64,000 nt of DNA from Pandoraea terrigena (lineage in GTDB: Bacteria > Pseudomonadota > Gammaproteobacteria > Burkholderiales > Burkholderiaceae). The notes under the pieces are model-generated. The model worked only from the letters and a program-made list of their open reading frames with translations. It was not told the origin of the DNA and did not search any database. Below, piece by piece: positions 1-8,580 of this stretch. The stretch is taken from assembly GCF_902459705.1 (NCBI RefSeq), contig NZ_CABPRU010000015.1:1-64000 (forward strand), in the 5' to 3' direction. The position numbers were made by a program, and so were the translations under genes. How positions within the stretch are numbered: the stretch's first letter is position 1; each line of letters opens with the position of its first letter.

Positions 1-364
1 CCGTCGTTGCGAGAGACGGAATATTAGACAGGTTCAGCGAACCGCGCAAGCCCTTTGTGAAACTTTTTTGAAAATGGCAAAACGCCTTCTCTGCTTGCCG
101 CCTTGTCCGGCACGCGGCGCGCTCGTCGCCACCGGAAAGCGCTTGCACTGAGAGGCGCACAACAAACGACCCGCAGCCGTGTAAATCAACGGCGTGCCCT
201 GCCATCTCTCTATATATACGTGGATCGGTAGCGCGTATCGCCGCTGCCGATGGCCGGACAGACTTCCGGTAACTCGCGATGCGCCGCGCGCATTCGACGC
301 CTGAACCGCGTCGTCGGGTGCAGAGGTGCCGGGACATGAGCGTACGCGAACAGAACGCCGCCGA
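1..364. other. Non-coding or unresolved left edge
   Basis: I see no convincing gene in this stretch. A leftward open frame crosses it, but its composition is arginine-rich low-complexity of the kind given by antisense GC-rich DNA, and it has no recognisable domain. It may hold the terminator or downstream region of the leftward regulator that ends at 365. Confidence 0.4.
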
Positions 365-1063
365 TTAAACCGTCTCGCGTCGATGCCGGCCAATACCGCC
401 GTGGTAGAGCGCAGGAGATGTCATGCCAAGCTTGTGCGCCATGATGACCAGATCCGCGAAGGAGCGCGCTTCCATCTTGCGCATGGCATTGCCGCGATGA
501 ATCTTGACGGTGACTTCGCTGATGCCCAGCTCGTCCGCGATATGTTTGTTCATGCGCCCCGCGGCGACAAGCGCCATCACCTCGCGCTCACGCGGCGAAA
601 GCCGCTGCGCCCGATCAGCAACAGTCGTACTGATCTTCTCCCGCGCGAGGCGCAGACGATCCTGCGCGAGCGCGGCGCCCACAGCATTGAGCAACACGCT
701 ATCGGGAAACGGCTTGGTCAGAAAGTCGACCGCGCCCGCCTTCATGCCCTGAACGCTCGTCGCCACGTCCGCGTCATCGGCAATGAAGACCACCGGGATC
801 GGATCCTGCGTCGCAGCGAGGGCGTCCTGCAACGCCAGACCGCTCCCGGCCGCCTCGAAATTCACGTCCACCACGAGGCACGCAGGCCCGAAAGCCCGCT
901 CGCTCGCGAGGAACGACGCACCGCACGCAAAGCCTCGCGCGCGCAGACCCGCGGCCAAGAACTGTGCGCAAAGCGCGCTTCTGCCCGCCAGATCGCTCTC
1001 GACAATATAGACGGTCGCGGTATCGCTGTCCGGAAGCCCTTTCATGCAAGTCGGCAATGCCAT
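365..1063 (-). CDS. Two-domain response regulator, FixJ/NarL type
   Basis: Predicted cytoplasmic transcription regulator of 232 aa. An N-terminal receiver-like domain (about residues 10-125) keeps a candidate phospho-acceptor Asp near residue 66 (VVDVNF) and the conserved Lys near 117 (FLTKPF). The usual Thr/Ser after beta-4 is replaced (FIADDAD), so phosphorylation may be weak or absent. A LuxR-type helix-turn-helix follows (about 155-200, SPREREVMALVAAGRMNKHIA). It is transcribed away from the hydrolase operon starting at 1298, so it probably controls that operon. No histidine kinase is next to it. Neither Met at 1063 nor Met at 1045 has a clear ribosome binding site; I chose 1063. The family is certain, the target is inferred. 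Confidence 0.85.
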   Translation of the reverse strand: MALPTCMKGLPDSDTATVYIVESDLAGRSALCAQFLAAGLRARGFACGASFLASERAFGPACLVVDVNFEAAGSGLALQDALAATQDPIPVVFIADDADVATSVQGMKAGAVDFLTKPFPDSVLLNAVGAALAQDRLRLAREKISTTVADRAQRLSPREREVMALVAAGRMNKHIADELGISEVTVKIHRGNAMRKMEARSFADLVIMAHKLGMTSPALYHGGIGRHRRETV

Positions 1064-1297
1064 AATTATGTGCAGCCGAGTATACGACAGCCGATGGACA
1101 TAACGCTCGACGGCAAAGAAAAGCACGAACGTCCACGCCATTTCCCGCAAGAATCCTCGGCCGGCATGGGCCAGCCATCAAATTGCCGACGGTAATACGA
1201 AGATACGATGGCCGGTGTCACGCGCACAGCATAGGATCCAGAGAGGTGGCTTGCGGTCTCATCGCAGGCCTTGTCAGCATTCGCATCGGAGCCTCTC

Positions 1298-1984
1298 ATG
1301 TCGAATCCAAAGCTAGAAGTCCTCACCCCGCAGAACAGCCAGCTCATCTTCATCGATCATCAACCGCAGATGGCGTTCGGCGTTCAGTCGATGGATCGCC
1401 AGGCGCTCAAGAACAACGCAGTGGGTCTGGCCAAGGCCGCGCACATCTTCAATATTCCGACGACCATCACGACGGTGGAAACCGAATCGTTCTCGGGCTT
1501 TACTTATCCCGAACTGCTCGACGTCTTCCCGAACCAGAAGTTGCTCGAGCGCACCTCGATGAATTCGTGGGATGACCAGAAAGTGCGCGACGCCCTCGCC
1601 GCCAACGGCCGCAAGAAAGTCATCGTCTCCGGCCTGTGGACCGAAGTCTGCAACACCACCTTCGCGTTGTGCGCGATGCTCGAAGGCGGCTACGAGATTT
1701 ATATGGTTGCCGACGCGTCGGGCGGCACCTCGAAGGAGGCCCACGACTACGCGATGCAGCGCATGGTGCAGGCGGGTGTCGTGCCGATGACGTGGCAGCA
1801 GGTGCTGCTCGAATGGCAACGCGACTGGGCGCAACGCGACACCTACGATGCCGTGATGAAGCTCGTCAAGGAGCATTCCGGCGCATATGGCATGGGCGTC
1901 GACTACGCCTACACGATGGTCCACAAGGCGGCGCAGCGCACCGCAACGCCGCACGAGGCCATCCCGGCCGTGCCCGCTCGCTGA
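1298..1984 (+). CDS. Isochorismatase-family cysteine hydrolase (YcaC-like)
   Basis: A 228-aa cytosolic hydrolase of the isochorismatase/nicotinamidase fold. Seen in the sequence: the N-terminal catalytic Asp region (IFIDHQPQM), and the nucleophilic Cys in SGLWTEVCNTTFAL near residue 118, with the expected cis-peptide-type segment before it. The family cleaves C-N bonds of amides, carbamoyl or hydroxamate compounds; the substrate here is unknown. I prefer the ATG at 1298 (preceded by CGGAG) to the upstream ATG at 1271. It is the first gene of a three-gene operon with an amidohydrolase 13 bp downstream and a XapX protein, opposite the LuxR-type regulator. Confidence 0.88.
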   Translation: MSNPKLEVLTPQNSQLIFIDHQPQMAFGVQSMDRQALKNNAVGLAKAAHIFNIPTTITTVETESFSGFTYPELLDVFPNQKLLERTSMNSWDDQKVRDALAANGRKKVIVSGLWTEVCNTTFALCAMLEGGYEIYMVADASGGTSKEAHDYAMQRMVQAGVVPMTWQQVLLEWQRDWAQRDTYDAVMKLVKEHSGAYGMGVDYAYTMVHKAAQRTATPHEAIPAVPAR

Positions 1985-1997
1985 CAGGAGGGATGCC

Positions 1998-3857
1998 ATG
2001 TCCGCCCCCACGCCCGAACTGATTCTGGTCAATGGCAAGTTCGCCACGCTCGACCGCGCCAACCCGCAGGCGGATGCCGTGGCGCTCACCGGCGGAAAGT
2101 TCACCGCCGTCGGCACACGCGACGACGTGATGCGTCTGGCCGGCAGTGGCACCGAGGTCATCGACCTGCAGGGCCGCCGCGTCATCCCGGGACTGATTGA
2201 CAGTCACATGCACATCATCCGGGGCGGTCTCAACTACAACATGGAGCTGCGCTGGGATGGCGTTCGCTCGCTGGCCGACGCCATGCGCATGCTGAAGGCG
2301 CAGGTCGACCGTACGCCTGCACCGCAGTGGGTTCGGGTGGTGGGAGGATTCACCGAGCATCAGTTCGCCGAGAAGCGTCTGCCGACGATCGACGAACTGA
2401 ATGCCGTCGCCCCCGACACGCCGGTGTTCATCCTGCATCTGTATGACCGTGCGATCCTCAACGGTGCGGCACTTCGCACGGTGGGCTATACGAAGGACAC
2501 GCCCAACCCACCGGGCGGCGAGATCGTGCGCGACGCGTCGGGCAATCCGACCGGGTTGCTGCTGGCCAAGCCAAACGCAACGATTCTGTATGCCACGCTC
2601 GCCAAGGGCCCGAAGCTGCCCCCGGAATATCAGAAGAACTCGACGCGCCACTTCATGCGCGAGGTCAACCGGCTCGGCGTGACGGGCGTGATTGACGCGG
2701 GGGGCGGGTTCCAGAACTACCCCGAGGACTACGACATCATCGAAGCGCTGCATCGCGAGGGACAACTCACGGTGCGCCTCGCCTATAACCTGTTCACGCA
2801 GAAACCCAAGGCCGAACTCGCAGATTTCAGTCAGTGGGTCAAGCAAGTCAGCCCGGGCCAGGGCGACGATCTCTATCGTCACAACGGGGCGGGCGAGATG
2901 CTCGTGTATACCGCCGCCGATTTCGAGGACTTCCGCGTCGAGCGGCCCGAGATGCCGCCGTCGATGGAGGGCGATCTCGAACCCGTCGTGCGGCTGCTTG
3001 CGGAGAACCGCTGGCCGTGGCGCCTGCATGCCACCTACGACGAGACCATCTCCCGAGCGCTCGACGTCTATGAAAAAGTCGCGAAGGATGTGCCATTCGA
3101 CGGCCTGCACTGGTTCTTCGACCACGCGGAGACGATCAGCGATCGCAACATCGACCGCATCGCGGCCCTGGGCGGCGGCATCGCCGTGCAGCACCGGATG
3201 GCATATCAGGGTGAGTACTTCGTGGAGCGCTACGGCGCGCGTGCGGCCGAAGCCACACCGCCGATCCGTCGCATGCTGGAGCGCGGCGTGAAGGTCGGCG
3301 CCGGCACGGACGCGACGCGGGTCGCCTCTTACAACCCGTGGGTCTCGCTCTACTGGCTTGTGACAGGCAAGACCGTGGGCGGGCTGCGCATGTACGCGCC
3401 AGGTAACGTGCTTGATCGTGACGACGCGCTGCGACTGTGGACGGAAGCCAACGCGTGGTTCTCGTCCGAGGTCGGCAAGAAGGGCCAGATCAAGGTCGGG
3501 CAACTCGGTGATCTGGCGGTACTCTCCGACGACTACTTCAGCGTGCCGGAAGACGAGATACAAGACATTACGTCGGTACTGACATTGCTGGGCGGCAAGG
3601 TCGTCTATGGCGACGGCGACTTCGGCCACTATGCCCCGGAAATCCCACCCGCCATGCCGGACTGGTCGCCAGCACGGCATGGCGTGGGCTACTCGCCGCG
3701 CCAGCCGCAAGTGCTTAACGTGAGCGTGAGTTGTGCGTGCGCGACCTCATGCGGCGTGCATGGTCATGCGCATGCGAAGGCGTGGTCGTCCAGTGTGCCG
3801 GCGTCTGACGAAAGCGGCTTCTGGGGCGCGCTGGGCTGTTCGTGCTGGGCGTTCTGA
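1998..3857 (+). CDS. YtcJ-type amidohydrolase with a Cys/His-rich tail
   Basis: A 619-aa metal-dependent hydrolase of the amidohydrolase superfamily (amidohydro_3). The metal-binding HxH is visible in the segment IDSHMHIIRGG near residue 73, and later conserved pieces include FDHAETI and GAGTDATR. The start at 1998 has a strong AGGAGGG ribosome site and lies 13 bp after the preceding hydrolase, so the two are cotranscribed. Members hydrolyse amide or imine bonds of small N-containing compounds; the substrate is unknown. The catalytic domain should end near the YSPRQPQV segment. After it comes a tail of about 45 residues rich in Cys and His (CACATSCGVHGHAHAK, ending LGCSCWAF), which is not part of the fold. 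Confidence 0.88.
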   Translation: MSAPTPELILVNGKFATLDRANPQADAVALTGGKFTAVGTRDDVMRLAGSGTEVIDLQGRRVIPGLIDSHMHIIRGGLNYNMELRWDGVRSLADAMRMLKAQVDRTPAPQWVRVVGGFTEHQFAEKRLPTIDELNAVAPDTPVFILHLYDRAILNGAALRTVGYTKDTPNPPGGEIVRDASGNPTGLLLAKPNATILYATLAKGPKLPPEYQKNSTRHFMREVNRLGVTGVIDAGGGFQNYPEDYDIIEALHREGQLTVRLAYNLFTQKPKAELADFSQWVKQVSPGQGDDLYRHNGAGEMLVYTAADFEDFRVERPEMPPSMEGDLEPVVRLLAENRWPWRLHATYDETISRALDVYEKVAKDVPFDGLHWFFDHAETISDRNIDRIAALGGGIAVQHRMAYQGEYFVERYGARAAEATPPIRRMLERGVKVGAGTDATRVASYNPWVSLYWLVTGKTVGGLRMYAPGNVLDRDDALRLWTEANAWFSSEVGKKGQIKVGQLGDLAVLSDDYFSVPEDEIQDITSVLTLLGGKVVYGDGDFGHYAPEIPPAMPDWSPARHGVGYSPRQPQVLNVSVSCACATSCGVHGHAHAKAWSSSVPASDESGFWGALGCSCWAF

Positions 3858-3883
3858 TCGTTCGCTCGCCTCGGAGAATCCTC

Positions 3884-4165
3884 ATGAAGCTATATCTCGT
3901 CTCGCTCGGTGTCGGCGTGCTCGTCGGCATCATTTACGGCGGTCTCGGCGTGCGCTCCCCGGCGCCGCCGGCCGTCGCGCTTATCGGGCTGCTCGGCATG
4001 CTGATCGGCGAGCAGGTCGTGCCGCCGGTCAAGCGTCTGCTTGCCGGCGAGCCAGTCAATCTTGTCTGGTTCCATCGCGAATGCATCCCGAAGATCACCG
4101 GCCTACCCGCGCCCGTGGCGCAAGCCGCGAAGGTAGATGCCGAGACCGACTCGCGCAAGGCTTGA
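3884..4165 (+). CDS. XapX domain (DUF1427) membrane protein
   Basis: A 93-aa small inner-membrane protein. Residues 3-22 and 32-50 form two hydrophobic segments, with the motif GLLGMLIGEQ between them and a cytosolic C-terminus. This matches the XapX family, small proteins often encoded beside amidohydrolases and possibly involved in substrate entry; a true transport role is not established. The ATG at 3884 follows GGAGAATCCTC. It lies 26 bp after the amidohydrolase and is the last gene of the operon. A GC-rich hairpin (about 4171-4205, GCCGGGGG pairing with CCCCCGGC) follows the stop and may end the transcript, although it has no T run. Confidence 0.85.
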   Translation: MKLYLVSLGVGVLVGIIYGGLGVRSPAPPAVALIGLLGMLIGEQVVPPVKRLLAGEPVNLVWFHRECIPKITGLPAPVAQAAKVDAETDSRKA

Positions 4166-4274
4166 GTGAATGCCGGGGGTCGGGCCATCGGCCTGTTGCC
4201 CCCGGCGGATAGCGCGTTCCGCAATGCGGACGGGGCGTCGCGTCCCGCCGAGTAGCACGAACGCCTTCAGCGGA

Positions 4275-4877
4275 CTACATGCCTATTTCATACTGGCGAA
4301 TCAGCTCGCGCACCCGGTGCTTGTCCAAATCGGGGATTCGATCCAGCCCGATGTACTTCCAGAACTCTTCCGCGGCAGCCCTGCCCTCCTCGCCATCCGC
4401 GAGCAAGCATGCCAGCGCGTCCGCTCGGCGATTCGGTGGCAGGACGTCGATGCACAACATCAAGGCATCCATCACGCGTTGCTTCCGGCTGCCTTTAAAG
4501 AAGCGTGCACTGATGTCGTCGACGAATCGGCACCATGCCTCGGATTGGCTACCGGCATTGGCCGCTTCGCCCCACTGACCCAGGAGTGTCTCATTCTGCT
4601 TCAACGGTTCGCGGAAGAACGCGAAGTCGGCGGCAGGTTCAGGTTCTGGCAAGACCTCGAGGTTGCTGAGGGACAAAAGCGGCAGAGGACGTTGTACGTT
4701 GTCATCTCGCATTCGCACGGCCGAAGCCACCATCGAGGCGCGCAGACTTCCCCCCGCCCGGAGTCCAACCGTTCGAAGGTCTGCAATGAAACGCTCACTC
4801 GGGCGATCCAAAGGCCGACGCTCGTTGCCGGGTATCATCGGTATGGTTCTGATCGTTGCGGCGCCTACAGGATTCAT
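4275..4877 (-). CDS. Hypothetical protein
   Basis: I do not recognise this 200-aa protein (the frame stays open to 4973, but the Met at 4877 is the more natural start). It has a low-complexity, Pro/Arg-rich N-terminus and an alpha-helical, acidic C-terminal half (segments ADALACLLADGEEGRAAAEE and RVRELIRQYE). There is no signal peptide or membrane segment. It stands alone, converging with the XapX operon and pointing the same way as the binding protein upstream at 6200. Codon usage looks genuine in the C-terminal half. Function unknown. Confidence 0.55.
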   Translation of the reverse strand: MNPVGAATIRTIPMIPGNERRPLDRPSERFIADLRTVGLRAGGSLRASMVASAVRMRDDNVQRPLPLLSLSNLEVLPEPEPAADFAFFREPLKQNETLLGQWGEAANAGSQSEAWCRFVDDISARFFKGSRKQRVMDALMLCIDVLPPNRRADALACLLADGEEGRAAAEEFWKYIGLDRIPDLDKHRVRELIRQYEIGM

Positions 4878-5165
4878 CGTCGACCTCCGTCGGTGGTGGG
4901 AGCTTGCATCCTGCCATCGCCCTGGCGCCGCTCTTTGCGATACGATCAGCGGGTTTCTATTTCCGACGAACACGCTGTGAGCATCGTCAGCGTCTGCGCA
5001 GTCCCGGAAGCCCCGTCAGGCCCCGAGATCGAAGCTTTTCGGCATATCCTGGCATTCAATCGTCGCTTGTTTGCCCACGTGAATGCCAGTGACGGAGGCT
5101 CTGGAGCGCATACCCGATGCGATGGCGGATTCGCGCGCCGGACGCTCGTGCGACGCGCGAACGGC

Positions 5166-6200
5166 TCACTTCTGCTTCAGAGTTAACGCAGCGTCCGGAT
5201 AGCGGACCGCAATCGCCCCCCGATAGTCGGCCTTTACGCCATCGATCTTTCTCTGCTGGAGCAGAAACTCGGCCGTCGACTTCAGCGTTTGTGCCGCACC
5301 GCCCTTTTCCCCGCACCCAAGCCATTGACAGGAGACCTGCTCCGCCAGCGTCGGGTACTTGTAGAGCGCCATTTCTTCTGCCGCGTCGTCGGCCTTGCCG
5401 CCCAGCCCCCTCAGCACCGCCGCCATATTCTTTGACCCAACACCCCATGCGTCCGGATGTTCGACGAAGTCTCGATTCGTCGCATTCAGCACCTCGATGA
5501 ACTTGGCCATGAATTCCGGATTTCCCGTGCCGAACGCCTTTGTCACGGTCATCCCCTCAAACGTGCAACGACCCAGCGCGCAAATCTGCCCTGCCGTGAT
5601 CAACGGCTTGCCCGTGGGCCGGATCCGACCGAGTGCCGGCCCCCAGATGAAGGCGGCGTCGACGTCGCCTCGCTCCCACGCGGCCGCGGCCTGCGTTGGC
5701 GTCATGTTGACCAGCTTCACTTGTTGGGTGATGCCCCATTTATCGAGCATGTACATCAACTGGTAATGGCTTGTGCTGGCCACCGGCACCGCGATGGTTT
5801 TGCCGACCAGGTCTTTCGGCGATCGGATGTTCGCTGCATTACGCACCATGAGCGCCTCGGCGTTGGCGATGTCCTCCAGAATCCAGAACAACTGAATGTC
5901 CATTCCGCGGCTCGCGGCCGCCGCGAGCGGACTCGATCCCAACACGCCGATGTCGATGCTGCCCGACGCCATCGCGCTCATCACCGCCGCGCCGGAATCG
6001 AACTTCTTCCAGTGGATCTGATAGCCGGTCGCCGCTTCGAACGCCCCATTCACCATCGCTGCAATCCATGGACTGTAAGTCGTTTGATACGCCACGTTGA
6101 CGACCTTTTCGGCCGCGCGGGCCGCGGAAAATGCCCCGACGCACGCTAACAGAAACACGCCGCATGCGAACGAACCCACCATTTTTGCCAGGTATTTCAT
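5166..6200 (-). CDS. Periplasmic binding protein, taurine type (TauA-like)
   Basis: A 344-aa exported solute-binding protein. The signal peptide is clear (Lys at the start, hydrophobic core, cleavage near SAARA-AEK at about residue 30). The mature part follows the TauA/SsuA/ThiY fold: YQTTYSPWIAAM, GSIDIGVLGSSPLAAAASRG, VGKTIAVPVASTSHYQL and AFIWGPALGRI. The family captures taurine, aliphatic sulfonates or related compounds for an ABC importer. No permease or ATPase lies beside it, so it may share the importer encoded at 16886-19564 or another one. Its upstream neighbour is a ureohydrolase (7243-6269) on the same strand, which suggests that the ligand is a guanidino compound. The ATG at 6200 is the natural start before the signal peptide. 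Confidence 0.88.
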   Translation of the reverse strand: MKYLAKMVGSFACGVFLLACVGAFSAARAAEKVVNVAYQTTYSPWIAAMVNGAFEAATGYQIHWKKFDSGAAVMSAMASGSIDIGVLGSSPLAAAASRGMDIQLFWILEDIANAEALMVRNAANIRSPKDLVGKTIAVPVASTSHYQLMYMLDKWGITQQVKLVNMTPTQAAAAWERGDVDAAFIWGPALGRIRPTGKPLITAGQICALGRCTFEGMTVTKAFGTGNPEFMAKFIEVLNATNRDFVEHPDAWGVGSKNMAAVLRGLGGKADDAAEEMALYKYPTLAEQVSCQWLGCGEKGGAAQTLKSTAEFLLQQRKIDGVKADYRGAIAVRYPDAALTLKQK

Positions 6201-6268
6201 TCCTTCTCTCCCAATTCGGCATCGCAAGACAGGATTGGCGCGTATCGCGCCTAGTCCCGCTACGGCGA

Positions 6269-7243
6269 TCAGAGTGATTTTCGACCGCGAATGCTGTCCG
6301 CGAGTACACAGAGAATCTCGAACATCAGCGTCGCCCCCACCAGCGCGGTATTGCCGCTCGGATCGAACGGCGGAGACACTTCCACGACGTCTCCACCGAT
6401 CAGGTTCAATCCTTGCAGACCACGTATCATCCGCTGTGCCTCCAAGGTCGTCAGACCGCCGATCTCGGGCGTTCCTGTGCCAGGGGCGTACACCGGATCC
6501 AGCGCGTCGACGTCGAACGTTACGTAGGTTGCACCGTCGCCGACGACTCGCCGCGCTTCAGCTATGACCCCCTCCACGCCCAACTCGCGACATTCCTCGA
6601 TATCGATGACTCGAATGCCCTGGCGCTCGCCCCAGTCGTTCTCGCTGTCGTTATACAAGGCGCCCCGGATACCGATTTGTACTGTGCGTTTGGGGTCGAG
6701 CAGGCCCTCCTCGATGGCTCGCCGAAACGGCGTGCCGTGGGTGTACGCGTTATCGCCAAAGTATCGGTTCCACGTGTCCGTATGGGCGTCGAAGTGCACC
6801 ATGCCGACCGGCCTGTCCTTTGCCACGGCGCGCAGGATTGGCAGCGTCACCAGATGATCGCCGCCGACCGACAGCGGTGCGATACCCGCTGCGCAGACCT
6901 CCCCGTAGAAGGCTGCAATACGCCCCAGGGAATCCATCAAATCGACCGGATTCACTGGGGTATCACCCAGATCCGCGCAATTGCAAAGCGCAAAGGGGTT
7001 GATTCCGCTCGCCCGGTTGACGTTGCGCACCATCGTGGAGAGGTCGCGTACTTGACGCGGTCCATGGCGTGCCCCCGGCCGGTTCGTGGTGCCACCGTCC
7101 CAAGGCACGCCGATCAGGCCGACATCCACGGCCCGAATGCTTTCGTCGTCCAGGCCGACATAGGGCAACCGCATAAGGGTTGCCAATCCCGAGAACCGGG
7201 GCATGACCGTACCAGTAATGGGTGCGAATTTATTTTCTCTCAT
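6269..7243 (-). CDS. Ureohydrolase (agmatinase / guanidino-acid hydrolase family)
   Basis: A 324-aa cytosolic binuclear manganese enzyme that removes urea from a guanidino substrate. All metal-binding signatures are present: GGDHLVTLP (His), HFDAHTDT (Asp/His/Asp) and FDVDALDP (Asp/Asp), with the late Glu in VVEVSPPFD. Agmatinase, guanidinobutyrase, guanidinopropionase and related enzymes share these motifs, so the substrate cannot be named. The start at 7243 has AGGA 8 bp upstream and is favoured over 7282. A LysR gene begins 208 bp away on the other strand, the usual arrangement for an inducible guanidino-compound hydrolase, and a TauA-like binding protein follows at 6200. Confidence 0.9.
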   Translation of the reverse strand: MRENKFAPITGTVMPRFSGLATLMRLPYVGLDDESIRAVDVGLIGVPWDGGTTNRPGARHGPRQVRDLSTMVRNVNRASGINPFALCNCADLGDTPVNPVDLMDSLGRIAAFYGEVCAAGIAPLSVGGDHLVTLPILRAVAKDRPVGMVHFDAHTDTWNRYFGDNAYTHGTPFRRAIEEGLLDPKRTVQIGIRGALYNDSENDWGERQGIRVIDIEECRELGVEGVIAEARRVVGDGATYVTFDVDALDPVYAPGTGTPEIGGLTTLEAQRMIRGLQGLNLIGGDVVEVSPPFDPSGNTALVGATLMFEILCVLADSIRGRKSL

Positions 7244-7451
7244 GGACAATTCCTGGGTGGCAAGTTGTGTCTCGGACGCCATCGTGCGACACGCCCCCGG
7301 AGCGGGTGTCGAGCAAGCGTGAAGCGAGTGTCTCCGTTGCGCACTACCCGTGGAATCCCGATCTTTCGAACTTTAGTTCGGTATTTTCCGAAGCGTTACC
7401 GGCGCCTTTCCGTGCCGGTCCCTCGTCTGCCTCGTCCATGATGTCTTCGCC

Positions 7452-8357
7452 ATGATCAAAGTAACTGACTTCGATCTGCGTTTGCTGCGTGTCTTCAAAA
7501 CGGTATCGGACTGCGGCGGTTTTTCCGCAGCGGAATCCGCACTAAACATGAACCTTTCGACCATCAGTACGCATATGGCCGACCTAGAAGCACGCCTGGG
7601 CATTCGCCTTTGCGAGCGAGGGCGCCGTGGCTTCCGCCTGACGGACGAAGGCCACTCACTTTATCGAGCCGCGGAGCGGCTGCTCGAGTCTGTCGAGGTG
7701 TTCCGCACGGACATTGGGGAAATACGCGGTCAGATCAGCGGCGAGTTGGCGATTGGCGTCGTCGACAATACGATTACCGATGCGCAATCGCACATTGCAC
7801 GCGCCATCGGCATGCTCAAGCAACAAAGTCGAGATCTGGAGATCAGATTGGAGATCAAGTCGCCCAGGGAAATCGAGGCCGGGGTGTTGGAGAGAAAACT
7901 TCATCTCGGCATCGGACCTTTCCGTGATGCGCAACCCGGCCTGACGTATGAGCCTCTCTATCGGGAGGAATTACAGCTCTTCTGCGGCGCGGGGCATTCG
8001 CTCTTCGCGCTGGCTCCCGCTGACGTCGACCTGAAAGATCTAACCCATATCGACTATGTCGCGCGGGGATATCTACGAGAGACGAAAGAGTTTGGCATCC
8101 TTATCAACCCCAAAGTCGCGGCGACCGTCTTTCACATGGAGGCCGTTGCAACGCTCATTCTTTCGGGAAAATTCGTCGGCTACCTGCCCACGCACTATGC
8201 GCAGCATTGGGTTCGGCAAGACTTGATGCGGTCATTGCGCCCCGATCGCCTGACCCATCACGCCGAGTTTCGACTCGTTACCCGAAAAGACCGCGAGGCG
8301 ACTGTCGCTGCACGGGCATTCCTGGACGCATTGCGCAACGGGGTGAGCCGCGAGTGA
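7452..8357 (+). CDS. LysR-family transcription regulator
   Basis: A 301-aa LysR-type regulator. The winged HTH fills about residues 4-63 (DLRLLRVFKTVSDCGGFSAA, then STISTHMADLEARLGIRL), followed by the two-lobed effector domain (LAIGVVDNTITDA onward). It is divergent from the ureohydrolase gene, with the shared 208-bp gap as the likely operator region. It probably activates that gene and the binding protein when the substrate is present; this is inferred from position. The start at 7452 agrees with the domain boundary. Confidence 0.9.
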   Translation: MIKVTDFDLRLLRVFKTVSDCGGFSAAESALNMNLSTISTHMADLEARLGIRLCERGRRGFRLTDEGHSLYRAAERLLESVEVFRTDIGEIRGQISGELAIGVVDNTITDAQSHIARAIGMLKQQSRDLEIRLEIKSPREIEAGVLERKLHLGIGPFRDAQPGLTYEPLYREELQLFCGAGHSLFALAPADVDLKDLTHIDYVARGYLRETKEFGILINPKVAATVFHMEAVATLILSGKFVGYLPTHYAQHWVRQDLMRSLRPDRLTHHAEFRLVTRKDREATVAARAFLDALRNGVSRE

Positions 8358-8580
8358 GGGCGGCGCGGATCGAGCCCTTTGGATGTGGAATTGCCGCGTA
8401 ACGCACGACTCACCCAAAGGCAAATGCGACAACATGACGCGCGAGGCCAGCGTTTCATCGTCACTCTCGAGCCGTTTAGCGTGTAGCGCCGCGCAAACGC
8501 TCCAGGTGACAGGTCGCCAGCGAAACCATGCCGGTGAGTCGGGTTGTCAAGCATCTCAATGCCACCTAACGACCGCGCCC

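Noticed and set aside
34-393. Leftward 119-aa frame at the left edge
   Set aside because: Arg-rich, no domain, no ribosome site and overlaps the end of the regulator gene; typical of GC-rich antisense.
1866-3710. Leftward 614-aa open frame
   Set aside because: Exactly antisense to the amidohydrolase and hydrolase genes; His/Arg-rich composition of a codon-position shadow.
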